Below are positions 33,201 through 43,100 of a DNA stretch of 64,000 nucleotides, one piece after another. The DNA is from Amyelois transitella (lineage: Eukaryota > Arthropoda > Insecta > Lepidoptera > Pyralidae), in NCBI RefSeq assembly GCF_032362555.1, contig NC_083533.1, forward strand, positions 1,679,001 to 1,743,000, in the 5' to 3' direction. A program made the translations under genes and the position numbers. Under the pieces are notes generated by a model. That model had not been told where the DNA came from, searched no databases, and saw nothing but the letters and a program-made list of their open reading frames with translations. Within the stretch, counting starts at the first letter, position 1, and each line of letters opens with the position of its first letter.

Positions 33201-36200
33201 TATCCAGACACTTGGCAGATGTAGATGTTATTCGGGTTGGTTCGAAAAAAACAAACTCTAAATTATAAGATTTAAACAAATTAATAAATTGTATACTAAC
33301 AGTTGATTTAACTAAAATGTCAATGTTAAAATCACCACAAATAATTAATTTTTTGTTACATTTTGAGGTAACATGTAACACTTGATCCATTATTTTTAAA
33401 AATTGTTTAAATTCACTGTTTGGGGGACTGTACACACAAACAATTATATGATGATCTAGCTCGGCACAGGTCACTTCGGCACACCGCTCAACCGAAAGTC
33501 TGGTTATGTCTGTTCGCTCTTTACAGCGAAGACCGCATTTGATAAATATTATAGACCCACCTCTAATTGCAGACTTTCTGTTTAAGCAGCTCACAATATT
33601 ATAATTGTTTAGGCTGAACATCATCTCCCCCTCCATGAGCCAATGCTCAGTCAAACATAAAATGTCCACATTTAATTCTTCTAAAACTAGTTGTACTTCT
33701 AATTCTTTGCCGGGAAGACCTTGTATATTTTGATGGATAATTCTTAACCCTCGAGGGTTTCCCGTTGTCTGAGTGTGCAGTTTAAATTAACTGTCAAGTC
33801 AACAGAGTTACCATCACACAGAGTTGGCAATTCTGTAGTCAACTTATAATTAATATTTCGCTTACAATGTAAACTCGTCCAAACATTAATATTATACTAT
33901 ATACTTCCTTCGCTTCATCCACATTCATAACTCTGTTCATACAATCTCGGCGGTTTCGGGTACTTTTGACCTGACCCTTTTCCAGGACGTCCTAAATTTG
34001 ATCAAGATACGTTCGTCTAGGTCTTCCCACTCCGACCTTTCCCTCCACACTCTCCTTGTATATCAGCTTAGTCAACCTGCTTTCATTCATCCTCTCCACA
34101 TGTTGTGATATGAAAGAAGATGTAGTTACAGGAATAGAAAATTGTATGTTAAGATGGTTCGGTCATGTGGAGAACTAATATAAATAACATACATATGGTC
34201 ACGTCTATATCCCTTGCGGGGTAGACAGAGCCAACAGTCTTGAAAAGACTGAATGGCCACGTTCAGCTATTTGGCTTGATGATAGAATTGAGATTCAAAT
34301 AGTGACAGGTTGCTAGCCCATCGCCTAAAAGAAGAATCCCAAGTTATTAACCTGGGATAGCCTACCCCTTAGTCGCCCTTTACGACATCCATCTGTATGC
34401 TATACAAAACGCCAATAACATATTTAAGGAACTAATAAACCAAATTATTTATTTCCCAAACAGGAGAGGACGCTGAAGACGAACCAGATTTAGCGGACAA
34501 TCCATACGCGGTGACGGCCAATGAGGAACTGTATCTGGAGGATCCCAAGAAAACATTGCGAGGTTATTACGAGAGGGAGGGGCACGAGTTGCTGTATGAC
34601 TGCGAGGAGAGAGCGCCCGGGCAGTTCATGTGCAGGTAACAAATAATGTATTAAACTTCACTACGAATTGACGAAATATCGAATTCGTATTGAAATAACT
34701 AGTTCTACATTCATTCATGTTTTTTAATGTAGACAATGTGTATTTGTCCATGATTTAGATTTAAGAGATCTATATTTGTACATTGACGTCCGATGAAAAT
34801 GCTGCAGTGTAGTTTGTTCCGCCGCTTCTTCAACACATGCGCTTTGGAAGCGGTAGTAGTTATTATTAGATTTAAGTGATGTGACGTCAATAAGTGATAC
34901 CTTGTATCCAATTTTGAAAATAAATCTATTCTATTCTATTCTATCACTACATAGTATAAAGCTATTTTAGTCTGTTTGTCTGTATGCTTAAATCTTTAAA
35001 ATTACGCAACGGATTTTGATGCGGTTTTTTGTAACAGGTAGAGTGATTCAAGAGGAAGGTTTTTATGTATAATAACATTTATAATTTTGCACCCGTGCGA
35101 AGCCGGGGCGGGTCGCTAGTAATAAATATATACGGGACATATTACACAGATTGAGTTTAGTTTCGATTTAATAGATCTGTATTTATAAATTGACGTCTGG
35201 TAAAAATGCTGCAGGGTAGTCTGTTCCGCCGCTTCTTCTGCGCATGCGCTTTGGAAGTAGTTATAATTAAAGTGATGTGACTACTATAATACTAGATATA
35301 TTTTCAAAATCGGATACAAGGTATCACTTAGTGACGTCACAAAACTTAAATCCAATTATAACTACTACCGCTTCCAAAGCGCATGTGTAAAAAAACGGCG
35401 GAACAAACTACACTGCAGCATTTTCATCGGACGTCAATTTACAAATATGGATCTGTCAAATCGAAATCGTGGACGAATGCACATTGTCTACATTAAAATA
35501 CAGTACCCGGTTGACCGAGCTTTGCTCGGTCTACCGGGTTTCTTAAAACGCGGCTTTTTAAATGTTTATATATCTTGGGAACCGAGCTTTTCTCGAACCT
35601 AGGACCTTGATAAATCGATTCCTTGAGCCAAAAAACCCCTAATCTGTAACTTTCATGAAAATCGTTGGAGCCGTTACCGAGATCCTGATTATATATATAC
35701 ATGAATTGCTCGTTTAAATATATTAGATGAATGAATGTAGAACTAATTATGTACGGTATGTGTCATATTAGTGTCATTGTCAAGAGAGATAGACTAACAG
35801 TTCGTAACGGCCATACAATATAATAAATCAGTTCGCATTGCGTCATCATGCAAGCGATGCTCGAATGTGTTATATACATAGAGATACAGGACTAGTCCTA
35901 GTTCAGGTGTCAATCCGCCATAATTTTATAGAAGGTACTGTTTTATTAGCACTGTTTTACACCTAAATAAGAATAAAAATTGTTATTGTACCAATTGTCT
36001 TAGAATTAAGTTTTTTATACTGTTCTATTTAACTTAACTGCAATTGATTATGGTGAGCAATAAACTTATATTATATTTATAAATATCCTAATATAATCAT
36101 AAATTCCTATATGTAACACGGTATGTACATATATGTTTGTTTCAGAGTGGAGTTGCCAATAGACGACGCCAGAGGGCGCCCCGTGACGGCGGAAGTGCTC

Positions 36201-39200
36201 CACCGCGGCAAGAAGAAGGAGGCGGTGGTCGCGTGCGCATTGGAGGCCTGCCGGGTGCTGGACAGGGCCGGGCTGTTGAGGCAGTCTAAACACGGTACGT
36301 TACTATGGAATAGATTTATTTGCAAAAATTGGATATATACTTACATATGTATATATTCACGTGTATGTCCCTTGCAGGGTAGACTGAGCCAAAAGTCTTG
36401 AAAAGACTGAAAGGCAACGTTCAGCTTTTTGGCTTGGTGATAGAATTGAGACATACACATGGTCACGTCTATATCCCTTGTGGGGTAGACAGAGCCAACA
36501 GTCTTGAAAAGACTGATCGGCCACGTTCAGCTATTTGGCTCGATGATAGAATTGAGATCTAAATAGTGACAGGTTGCTAGCCCATCGCCTAAAAGAAGAA
36601 TCTCAAGTTCGTAAGCCTATTCCTTAGTCGCCTTTTACGACATCCATGGGAAGAAGATGGAGTGGTCCTATTCTTTTTTTTTGTATTTGTTCCGGGAACC
36701 ACACGGCACTGATCTCTAATTGTATATAACTATTCAGTATTCATTGGTTACAGAGTCCCGTCGTCGCAAAGAGAGAGACTGGTCGGCTGATGACTATTAC
36801 GATTCAGATGACGACACGTTCCTGGACCGAACGGGGGCCGTGGAGAAGAAGAGGAACATACGTATGAAGAAGCATACCCAACAGCCGGAGAAACCTCTCA
36901 CTTATGATGACCTGGTGAGTATATATAGAAGAATTACTTCTTACCCTCTCACTTTTCTTCATGCAAGAATTCTGTATTTGAGGTTATTATTTTTTTTTTT
37001 TTACTATTAACACGTCCCGGCTTCGAACGGATAGTATTTATAGATAGACAAGTGGATAGGCAAAAGGCTATGCCTGCACATAGAGGGGTAGGCAGAGATT
37101 ACCTCTTTCCACTTGCCACGATCTCTGCATACTTCCTTCGCTTCATCCACATATCATTTCAATTCCTCATACGCATTTCACCTAAGAAATAAGAAAAAAA
37201 TTCTATACACTAAAAGATAATGAAATATTTTGAATATAAATTAACCATATTCTTCAAATCTCCCAATAGCTAAAACAAATAACGGACATCGAAACCAAAA
37301 TATCAGCCGAAGAGAAGTGCCTGGCGAGATTGCGGGAAAACTCCAAGCCTGTACAGCATTCCAGCGAGGAAGACGCCTTGGACGCCTTCATGAGCACGCT
37401 GAGCGGTAAACAGAGCGTTGCCCAGAAAGCTGACATTTCCAATGCGAAGGTAAAATTTTAAATAGCGCCATCTGTCGGTTTAAATTTGCATTAAAAAGTA
37501 ATCTTTAGGACAACGTCATCGCCGGGTCCGCCGGTAGACGAGACGTACATATATATAATCCTTATATAGAAAACATACATACATATAGTCACGTCTATAT
37601 CCCTTACGGGGTAGACAGAGCCAATAGTCCAGAAAAGACTGAAGGCCACGTGCAGCTGCTCGGCTTAATGATGGAATTGAGATCCAAATAGTGACAGGTT
37701 GCTAGCCCATCGCCTAAAAAAAGGATCGCAATTTTATAAGCCTATCCCTTAGTCGCCTTTTACGACATCCATGGGAAAGAGATGGAGTGGTCTTACTCTT
37801 TTTTGTTTTGTATTTGTGCCGGGAACCACAGGGCACAATATAGAAAAGTATATAGTAGTATATAGAAAATAATAATGTTATTTACTTACAACAGATGAAC
37901 ATAAGAAAACTACAAGCGGAACTTAGCAAAGTGCAAAGGTTAGCGGAAATAGCGCGACCGGCACATCTCCCGCCGCTAATAAAGAAAGGGACGGACAGAC
38001 AAGAAAACAAGATGGCGGTCAAAGTCGGATCTAATTCAGTTGTTTATGGGAAAAGGTGAGTTTTGCGAAGAGCGTCGATGGTCGATTCGGTAAAGTGTCC
38101 GGTTGAAGTGCGTGTGACGCAAAAAAGGCACAGGTTCGAACCCCACCTTGGTCATGTCCGGTTAAAGTGCGTGTGAGAGGCACAGGTTCGAATCCCAACC
38201 CGGCCATATGAACCAATTACTATAACATAACATAAAATCACGCCTCTTTCCCGGAGGGGTAGGCAGAGGCTACCTCTTTCCACTTGCCACGATCTCACCA
38301 ATTACTATTTTCGAAGTTATGTACATTAGTTTGAATACTAACCGATGCTTTTATGGTGAGGCAAAACAGCGTGAGGAAACCTGCACAATCCAACCAGGCA
38401 ACTGGATGTGTAACCATGATCTATCCAATACGGGTTAGGTTCCCCTGCAAAGGTTGAGGAGGTCAGACGGGAGTCGCTTCGTGGAAAAACCTGACTCACC
38501 CAATCCAGGGTCCATGGTCAAAGGAATACCCCAGGCTCCTCTCCAGAGTGGTGAGGATGCAACCGAGACTCAAAGCCCAGTGGAAGAAGAAGTATATTTG
38601 AATGATGTGGTTCGCTTCACTTAAGAATAGGACCACTCCATCTATTTCCCTTGGCAGTCGTAAAAGGCTCTTAGTAGCCTTTTACGACTTCCATGGGAAA
38701 GTGCAGGTTCCTCACGATGTTTTGCCTCATCATTCAAATATACTGTTTAGATTTTTTTTTAAATAACTTGAGAATTGCGTACCAAGCCAACTAACAGCTA
38801 ACTTGGCATTTATTTTTTACAGAATAAGATTAAAAGAAGACGCAGAAAGGCGGCCAAAAGTGAGAAAAGAAGTTAAACAAGAGGAGAAAGAGTTTGTAGA
38901 AGAAATGGACTCGGACGAGGAAGTCAAGGACGATAAAGCAGATATTGAGAGTGAGAAGAAGACTGTTGATGATACGAGTAAGTATCTTATACGAGTAAGT
39001 TATGTATTTTAATGCTAAGTACCTGGGTGACCGAGCGAAACTCGAACTGTTTCAAAGGACGTAAGAAATATAAAAAAAAATTGAAAAATACATAAAAAAT
39101 TTAATTATTTGTAGTTGCGGTTCAAACATGGGAACACAAACGTGATATCCGATCGCTCTGACCCGATTAAAAATCAAACAAATTACATGTTAATTAAATA

Positions 39201-39457
39201 AACCAACAATCGAGAAAAAAGATTTTTCTCTCTACAATCTTATTTTTCCTTCAATAACACCAAATCGGTCTCTGTAACATGTTTTTTTTTTCTTTCTAGG
39301 CGCGAACGAGACAGCAACAGATGCCAGTGAGAGTGAAAGAGACGAAACGCCGAGGAAAATGTACGGGCCAATGAGACCGCCGGAAGATTATGTCATACCT
39401 GAAAACTATTTTGATCAAGAAACAGAGAGGGATTTACCCGAAATTATAGAGGAATAA
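27269..39457 (+). CDS. SLC4A1AP: Kanadaptin (SLC4A1-adaptor family), 11 coding exons, 635 aa
   Basis: Exons by GT-AG and phase: 27269-27536, 28118-28250, 29182-29374, 29924-30101, 34464-34635, 36146-36294, 36754-36914, 37270-37449, 37895-38055, 38823-38977, 39300-39457; total 1,908 nt with stop TAA. Order in the protein: acidic/lysine-rich N-terminus (1-85), an FHA phosphopeptide-binding domain (about 90-200) with the hallmark [15 protein letters not shown] (S133-R134-H135) and [11 protein letters not shown] motifs, a charged coiled-coil stretch (about 205-255, [18 protein letters not shown]), a dsRBD-like region (about 280-360, [20 protein letters not shown] ... [18 protein letters not shown]), then low-complexity acidic and coiled-coil C-terminus. 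Vertebrate kanadaptin was named for binding the anion exchanger but is largely nuclear and linked to RNA; the fly role is unclear. Introns carry many family A copies, most antisense; intron 4 (4.36 kb) holds nested LINEs. Confidence 0.93.
27572..27822 (-). repeat. Family A copy in kanadaptin intron 1
   Basis: Near full length and antisense to the gene, ending 'TTGGTGTTGGGAACCACAC'. Confidence 0.72.
28280..28512 (-). repeat. Family A copy in kanadaptin intron 2
   Basis: Near full length with small deletions; antisense to the gene. Confidence 0.7.
28566..28840 (+). repeat. Family A copy plus 70-bp flank, first of a local duplication
   Basis: 5'-truncated copy ending in TATG repeats near 28770, followed by a 70-base non-repeat flank starting 'CCAAAATATTGTAATAAAAA'. 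The 3' half and flank recur at about 29028-29170. Confidence 0.68.
28842..29170 (+). repeat. Family A copy plus 70-bp flank, second of a local duplication
   Basis: Full-length copy (GCCGTGTGGTTCCCGGCACC to TATGTATG near 29100), followed by the same flank as the preceding copy. Ends about 12 bases before the kanadaptin exon 3 acceptor. Confidence 0.72.
29500..29743 (-). repeat. Family A copy in kanadaptin intron 3
   Basis: Near full length, antisense to the gene. Confidence 0.7.
30128..30380 (-). repeat. Family A copy in kanadaptin intron 4
   Basis: Near full length, ending 'GTGCTGGGAACCACACGG' just left of the nested LINE block. Confidence 0.72.
30488..33900 (-). mobile_element. Jockey/CR1-like LINE, 3.4 kb, 5'-truncated, inserted in LINE B
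   Basis: Inserted into the family B sequence between CTCTGC-ATACTTC and ATACTTC-CTTCGC; the 7-mer ATACTTC is present on both sides (30481-30487, 33901-33907). Contains one large intact frame (separate entry), a 3' UTR of about 400 bp that carries the family E sequence, and a 3' end made of iterated AATTTTGA-like units, as seen in CR1/L2-type elements that end in short tandem repeats rather than poly(A). Confidence 0.85.
30895..33786 (-). CDS. LINE ORF2-like polyprotein: AP endonuclease and reverse transcriptase
   Basis: Open without interruption for 963 codons from 33786 (an in-frame TAA precedes it) to the stop at 30895. There is no ATG near the left of the endonuclease domain; the native start was probably upstream or removed by 5' truncation. 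Endonuclease: IIHQNIQGL (Asn), LCLTEHWL (Glu), IICGDFNID (Asp/Asn), [10 protein letters not shown] (Ser-Asp-His). Reverse transcriptase: [59 protein letters not shown], catalytic LFADDTSL (F-A-D-D), and [19 protein letters not shown]-terminus without a zinc knuckle. All expected catalytic residues appear present, so the copy is young. It nicks DNA and copies its RNA in the nucleus by target-primed reverse transcription. Confidence 0.92.
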   Translation of the reverse strand, partial: FKLHTQTTGNPRGLRIIHQNIQGLPGKELEVQLVLEELNVDILCLTEHWLMEGEMMFSLNNYNIVSCLNRKSAIRGGSIIFIKCGLRCKERTDITRLSVERCAEVTCAELDHHIIVCVYSPPNSEFKQFLKIMDQVLHVTSKCNKKLIICGDFNIDILVKSTVSIQFINLFKSYNLEFVFFEPTRITSTSAKCLDNFFCNNLFIRKSIIHKLPSDHTGQYVTFEKESLNNLNNDKIMCRPLSSKNIRKFKINIANQLNTLTYSGNNPNEHYNNLFNMISAEYSKRFKQKQVNIRNRLQFSEWATLGIHKSRNKLYDLYAQKQYNFDPSFVEYVKNYSKLFKKVCRQAKSFHISSKINNAPNKIKETWNIINKESGKIKDRDSIKQISSGNKSISKTQDIVNAFDNFFAKIPVELTSDVDSCPLRAETLLNNNTTPIKSVFKFKYVNSDIILKAFKQLNLKKSEDHWGMSVSIISQIIDIIASDLAFIFNECIDEGIFPNLMKCSKLIPLFKKGEKTVLGNYRPISILPVLSKVFEKMMLNQMQQYFKINNIFHSQQYGFTAGKSTTDAGVALVTQIYDAWESSQDSVGVFCDLSKAFDCVDHQTLLRKLRQYGFDHKSTKLMASYLTDRLQTVDINGVKSSGSSVSMGVPQGSILGPFLFLVYVNDLPFMVEKQAGIVLFADDTSLIFKLDRHSENVSSVNNILSAISIWFSTNNLLLNANKTQCIKFTLPNVRQANTDIILEGQKLEFVENTKFLGIIIDAKLQWGAHISKLSNRLSSAAYAVRRIRQLTDVATARLVYFSYFHSLLSYGLLLWGSAADIQTIFIIQKRAVRAIYGLGPRDSLRQLFKKINIPTVASQYIFDLIMYVRKNTSFFQKVSATTDRNLRNKHKLVMPFHRLSKVSKSFMGNCIRFYNRLPESVLDMPYRKFKEYVKKVLCEKAYYRTDDYLNDKNIWLELGTGTS
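34187..34395 (-). repeat. Family A copy
   Basis: Begins with the ACATACATATGG tail immediately right of the LINE B target duplication; head partly lost. Confidence 0.7.
34672..34937 (+). repeat. Family E LINE 3' end
   Basis: Very close to the copy at 7884-8157 over most of its length. Ends 'CAATTTTGAAAATAAATCTA' followed by TTCTA repeats. Confidence 0.65.
34945..35130 (+). repeat. Lepidopteran repeat ending 'GGGGCGGGTCGCTAGT'
   Basis: Starts near 'TAGTATAAAGCTATTTTAGT', contains 'CGCAACGGATTTTGATGCGG' and ends 'CCGTGCGAAGCCGGGGCGGG' plus TCGCTAGT. The CTAG(T) terminus is suggestive of a Helitron-like 3' end; inference only. Confidence 0.5.
35158..35500. repeat. Two family E fragments in inverted orientation
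   Basis: Plus-strand fragment about 35158-35290 ('AAAATGCTGCAGGGTAGTCT') and minus-strand fragment about 35305-35500 ('CACTGCAGCATTTTCATCGG'). They face each other and could fold into an imperfect hairpin. Confidence 0.6.
35505..35732 (+). repeat. Lepidopteran repeat with 'GACCGAGCTTTGCTCGGTC'
   Basis: Contains the small palindrome GACCGAGCTTTGCTCGGTC and the downstream 'ATCGTTGGAGCCGTTACCGA'. A diverged head of the same repeat lies near 39023-39060. Class not determined. Confidence 0.45.
36353..36446 (-). repeat. Family A fragment, kanadaptin intron 6
   Basis: 3' end only, directly followed by another copy in the same orientation. Confidence 0.62.
36452..36708 (-). repeat. Family A copy, full length, kanadaptin intron 6
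   Basis: Well preserved from the CACATGGTCACG tail side to 'TCCGGGAACCACACGGCA'. Confidence 0.75.
37062..37160 (-). repeat. Family B fragment, kanadaptin intron 7
   Basis: 'GAGGGGTAGGCAGAGATTAC' to 'CCTTCGCTTCATCCACAT', without the TATG tail. Confidence 0.65.
37578..37833 (-). repeat. Family A copy, full length, kanadaptin intron 8
   Basis: From ACATACATATAGTCACG to 'GTGCCGGGAACCACAGGGCA'. Confidence 0.75.
38080..38600 (+). repeat. Family F repeat with two tRNA-like heads, kanadaptin intron 9
   Basis: Two B-box segments, GGTTCGAACCCC (about 38132) and GGTTCGAATCCC (about 38186), each follow a 'CCGGTT.AAGTGCGTGTGA' stretch, so the head is duplicated. A family B tail fragment (38228-38295, minus) interrupts it before the body ('GAGGAAACCTGCACAATCC', 'CTGACTCACCCAATCCAGGG'). 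Family A scraps follow at about 38622-38702, one in each orientation. Confidence 0.6.
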
Positions 39458-39465
39458 TGTTAAGC

Positions 39466-39471
39466 AATAAA
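39466..39471 (+). terminator. Kanadaptin polyadenylation signal
   Basis: AATAAA nine bases after the stop codon, followed by a T-rich stretch at 39480-39500. Implies a very short 3' UTR. Confidence 0.55.
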
Positions 39472-40143
39472 TTATTTTATTGTTTCTATTTTTTTTTTTC
39501 TATAATTTATCCTTTACATACATACATAATATTGGAGAGGCATATGCCCAGCAATGGGCGAATATAAGCGAAAGGAGAAGAAGAATAAAGAGACACAACG
39601 AATGTTCGTGTCGATGAAATAAAGAAGAATGAAAACATTATTATTAATATCTTGAAGCTGTTCACAGCCCGAGAAACATTTTAATAAATAATTTCCATTA
39701 AAAAAGAACGCTTAAATATAAGGTCTTGTTAAAAGGATGGATTAACCACAGCTGATATAAATAGATGTTCGGATGAACGCAAGTAGTAGTAAATGGGAAC
39801 ATTATAAAACCCCTTCTTTTATTAGTTGGGGGTTAAAAATGTAAATTCGGTTACGAACATATTTTAATTAAAGCCTACTAACTTGCATGAAATGAGCGGT
39901 GAAAAAGCAAAAGAAGTACCTACATTGTGTACATTAGAAGGCCCTACTTACCCCTCCGGGATGGGGGTGTGCAACTGCGAAACGTCCATGGGCAAGTCTG
40001 TCCAAGCAAGACTCCAAAAAAAATATTGTGTCAAGTGTCAGTAGCATAATTTTTTTGACATTGACAATCATATTATGTTTGTAAACAACAAGTTGTAGCG
40101 AAGTAAATATTTTGAAAATATAAAGAGAAATATTGGCAAAAAC

Positions 40144-43100
40144 ATGGATAAAGTACCACCAAAAACTAAAAAATTTAAAGGCGCGTCCAAGGAAGATCTA
40201 GAAAAAATAGACAAAAACGTACGAGTGCTTATTTTATTATAATACAAAACATAACCTCTCCCGTATTTGAAAACCTCTAAAATTTTGTAATATTTCAGGA
40301 ACTCATTGAAAGAATAATACAGTTAGAAGCTCACAATCTACAATTGAAAAATATTATTAGTAAAAACCTGTCAGGGGAGCATGAAGATGCTAAAAATGAT
40401 AAAAATAATAAACGTTCATTTGATTTCTCAAAGTAAGTTTATGCTTGATTCTGTACTTTTATTTTTTTAATGCGGTATTAAAAGTGCAGGGAAACAAACA
40501 TTCATATCATTATATATGCTTCTTTTACGGAGGAGTAGGCAGATACTATCTTTCCACTTGCCAAAAACTCTTATATATTTTTTTCAGTCATCATTTTCAC
40601 ATCCATACATTGTAACAATTATTCTTTGTTAACTTGTATATTTAGAAAATTAAACGGAAACATATTTGATTATATGTATGATTAAAAAAGGGCCCTAAAT
40701 AAAGAAATATGGTACAAATTATACACGTTTAAGTTGCCTCAAAGTAAGTTTGAAACTCATATTACATAGATATACTATTTAATCCAAGGCTCAGGCCTAT
40801 CAGAAAAAGTTTGTTTGTATTATATCCTGGGCAGGATGACACAAGATATTAAATAAATAATCTTTAAATATGATAACCTAATATTTTTTCACAAGATGTC
40901 ATTACCGCAAAGTACTCATTCGCATACTCTACTTCGGCTGGGACTACCAAGGACTTGCGGTACAAGAAGATAGCAATCAGACGATTGAACACCATCTCTT
41001 CCACGCACTGACCAAATCCTGCCTGATACAGAGTCGGGAGATGTCTCAGTACCACCGTTGTGGACGGACGGACAAAGGTGTTAGTGCTTTTGGTCAGGTA
41101 TGACTGTAATTTTTCTTTTGTTGGACTTCTAGTAAACCAGGATAATATTTGCGTTGTGTGGTTCTTGGCACTAATATAAAAAAGAATATGGCCACTCTGT
41201 TTCCTTCCCGTGGATGTTGTAAAAGGCGACTGAAGGATAGCTCATAAACTTGGCGATTCTTTTTTTAGGCGGTGGGCTAGCAACCTGTTACTATTTAAAT
41301 CTCGATTCCATCATTAAGCTTAACAGGTGAACATGGCCTATCAGACTTTTGAAGACTGTTGGCTCTGTCTACCCTGGCAAGGGATATATAGACGTGATTA
41401 TATGTATTTAGCCTTTGCCTTAGTCACTTTTTACAACATCCATGGAGAGAAAGAACCACACGGCACTTGAATATTGCATTAAAAAAAATCTATACTCTAA
41501 TATTATAAACCTGAAGAGTTTTTTTGTTTGTTTGAACATGCTAATCTCAGGAACTACTGGTTCGAATTGAAAAATTCTTTTTGTGTTGAATAGACCATTT
41601 ATCGGGGAAGGCTTTAGGCTACAATGGAAAATATGAAAAAACGGGGAAAATTTATCATTCTTGATTAATTTTCCCCGTTTCCCGTGGGTTGCAATGATGC
41701 CCAAAATAACTATACTACGCGGACGAAGTCGCGGGCACAGCTAGTGGTAAATAAATTAATCCTTTATACATACAATACACTCCTGCCAGGTTATATCAAT
41801 AACATTACGAAGCAAATTCTCACCAGAAGAACACAAGACGCAAACTTTGGATTCCGAAATGCAGTATTGCAAGATATTAAACCGATTATTGCCAAAAGAC
41901 ATCCGGGCTGTGGCGTGGATGCCAATACCTGATGATAGACCAGAGTTCAGTGCTCGGTAAGTTTAACAGCCATCTTTCTCCCGATGATTTTTTTTATTTT
42001 TTTTTTAAATTGATGTTGATTGTACCTATAAGTTCTATATCATACAAAAATTATAAATGCGAAAGTTTGTATGTCCAGATGTCAGTATGGATGTTTGTTA
42101 CTCTTTAACGCAAAAACTACTGAACCGATTACGATGAAATTTGGTATGTAGGTAGCGTATTCATGCGTACAAAGTCAATTATATGGGGTAATGGTGTCTG
42201 ACTGTAAATATAACCCTTTAAGATCTTGAGATTGAGTGCCGTGTGGTATCCGGCACTTTAGAATAGGACCACTCCATCTCTTTCATATGTCGTAAAAGGC
42301 GACTGAGGGATAGGCTAATAAACTAAGAATTCTCTACATATAAGAAACTCTATACATCTTTAAGCCGTACAGCTGAACGTGACCTTTCTGTCTTTTCGAG
42401 ATTGTTGGCCCTGTCTAGCCCGATAGGGATAAAAACGAGATTATAATATGTATGTATTTTAAGATCACTTTGTTTTAATTTGTCTCCATAAAAATTTTAA
42501 AACTATGTCTTGAACCTTAGAACTCGCTCTTGACGAACACAGAAACAACATTTTTCCATAGGCACGATATAAACATATATCGTGCCTATGGAAAAATGTT
42601 GTTTCTGCCTACTCCCAAGGGAAAGAGGTGTGACTTGACCGTGTTATTTCCTTGCTTAGAATTGTCCGTTCTATTCCAGTTTCATACATACATACTGTAC
42701 ACACGGTCACGTCTATATCCCTTGCGGGGTAGACAGAGCCAACAGTCTTAAAAATTGAGATTCTAACATCTATTCCAGATTCGATTGTGAGAAACGCCAT
42801 TACAAATACTACTTTCCCCGTTCAAACCTCAACTTACAATCTATGCGACAAGCCGCCAACTACTTAGTCGGCTCCCACGACTTCCGCCATCTTTGCAAGA
42901 TGGACGTCGGGAACGGCGTCACGGAGTTTAGGAGAAATGTGCTCGGAGCGGATATTTTGGCTGTGGAGGAAGAAAATGATGACCGTAAGTCATATTTAAA
43001 TTTTAAATAGAAATATAATTTGTAGCGGGAGCGATGATTCGGCTCGACCGCCACCAAAGGGCAGATCTTCCGCCAGGCTGGTGTGATGCCTGGGGAACCG

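Larger units (their letters stand above)
30389..34182 (-). mobile_element. Family B LINE insertion with 11-bp target duplication, inverted 5' end and a nested second LINE
   Basis: GAACTAATATA flanks the block at 30389-30399 and 34172-34182. The 3' part of LINE B lies at 30400-30487 and resumes at 33901, reading on the minus strand '[18 protein letters not shown]' and '[11 protein letters not shown]', with stops, then the CTACCCCTCCGGGAAAGAGG tail and TATG repeats. The 5'-most piece (about 34110-34171) is inverted: on the plus strand it reads '[19 protein letters not shown]', which in an intact element would join directly to RMNESRL. The protein end resembles RTE-type LINEs. Confidence 0.78.

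Noticed and set aside
41684-41932. 82-codon plus-strand frame as a separate gene
   Set aside because: The real coding frame here is PUS3 exon 4 (41790-41956) in another frame, supported by splice sites and the ILNRLLPKDIRAVAW motif.
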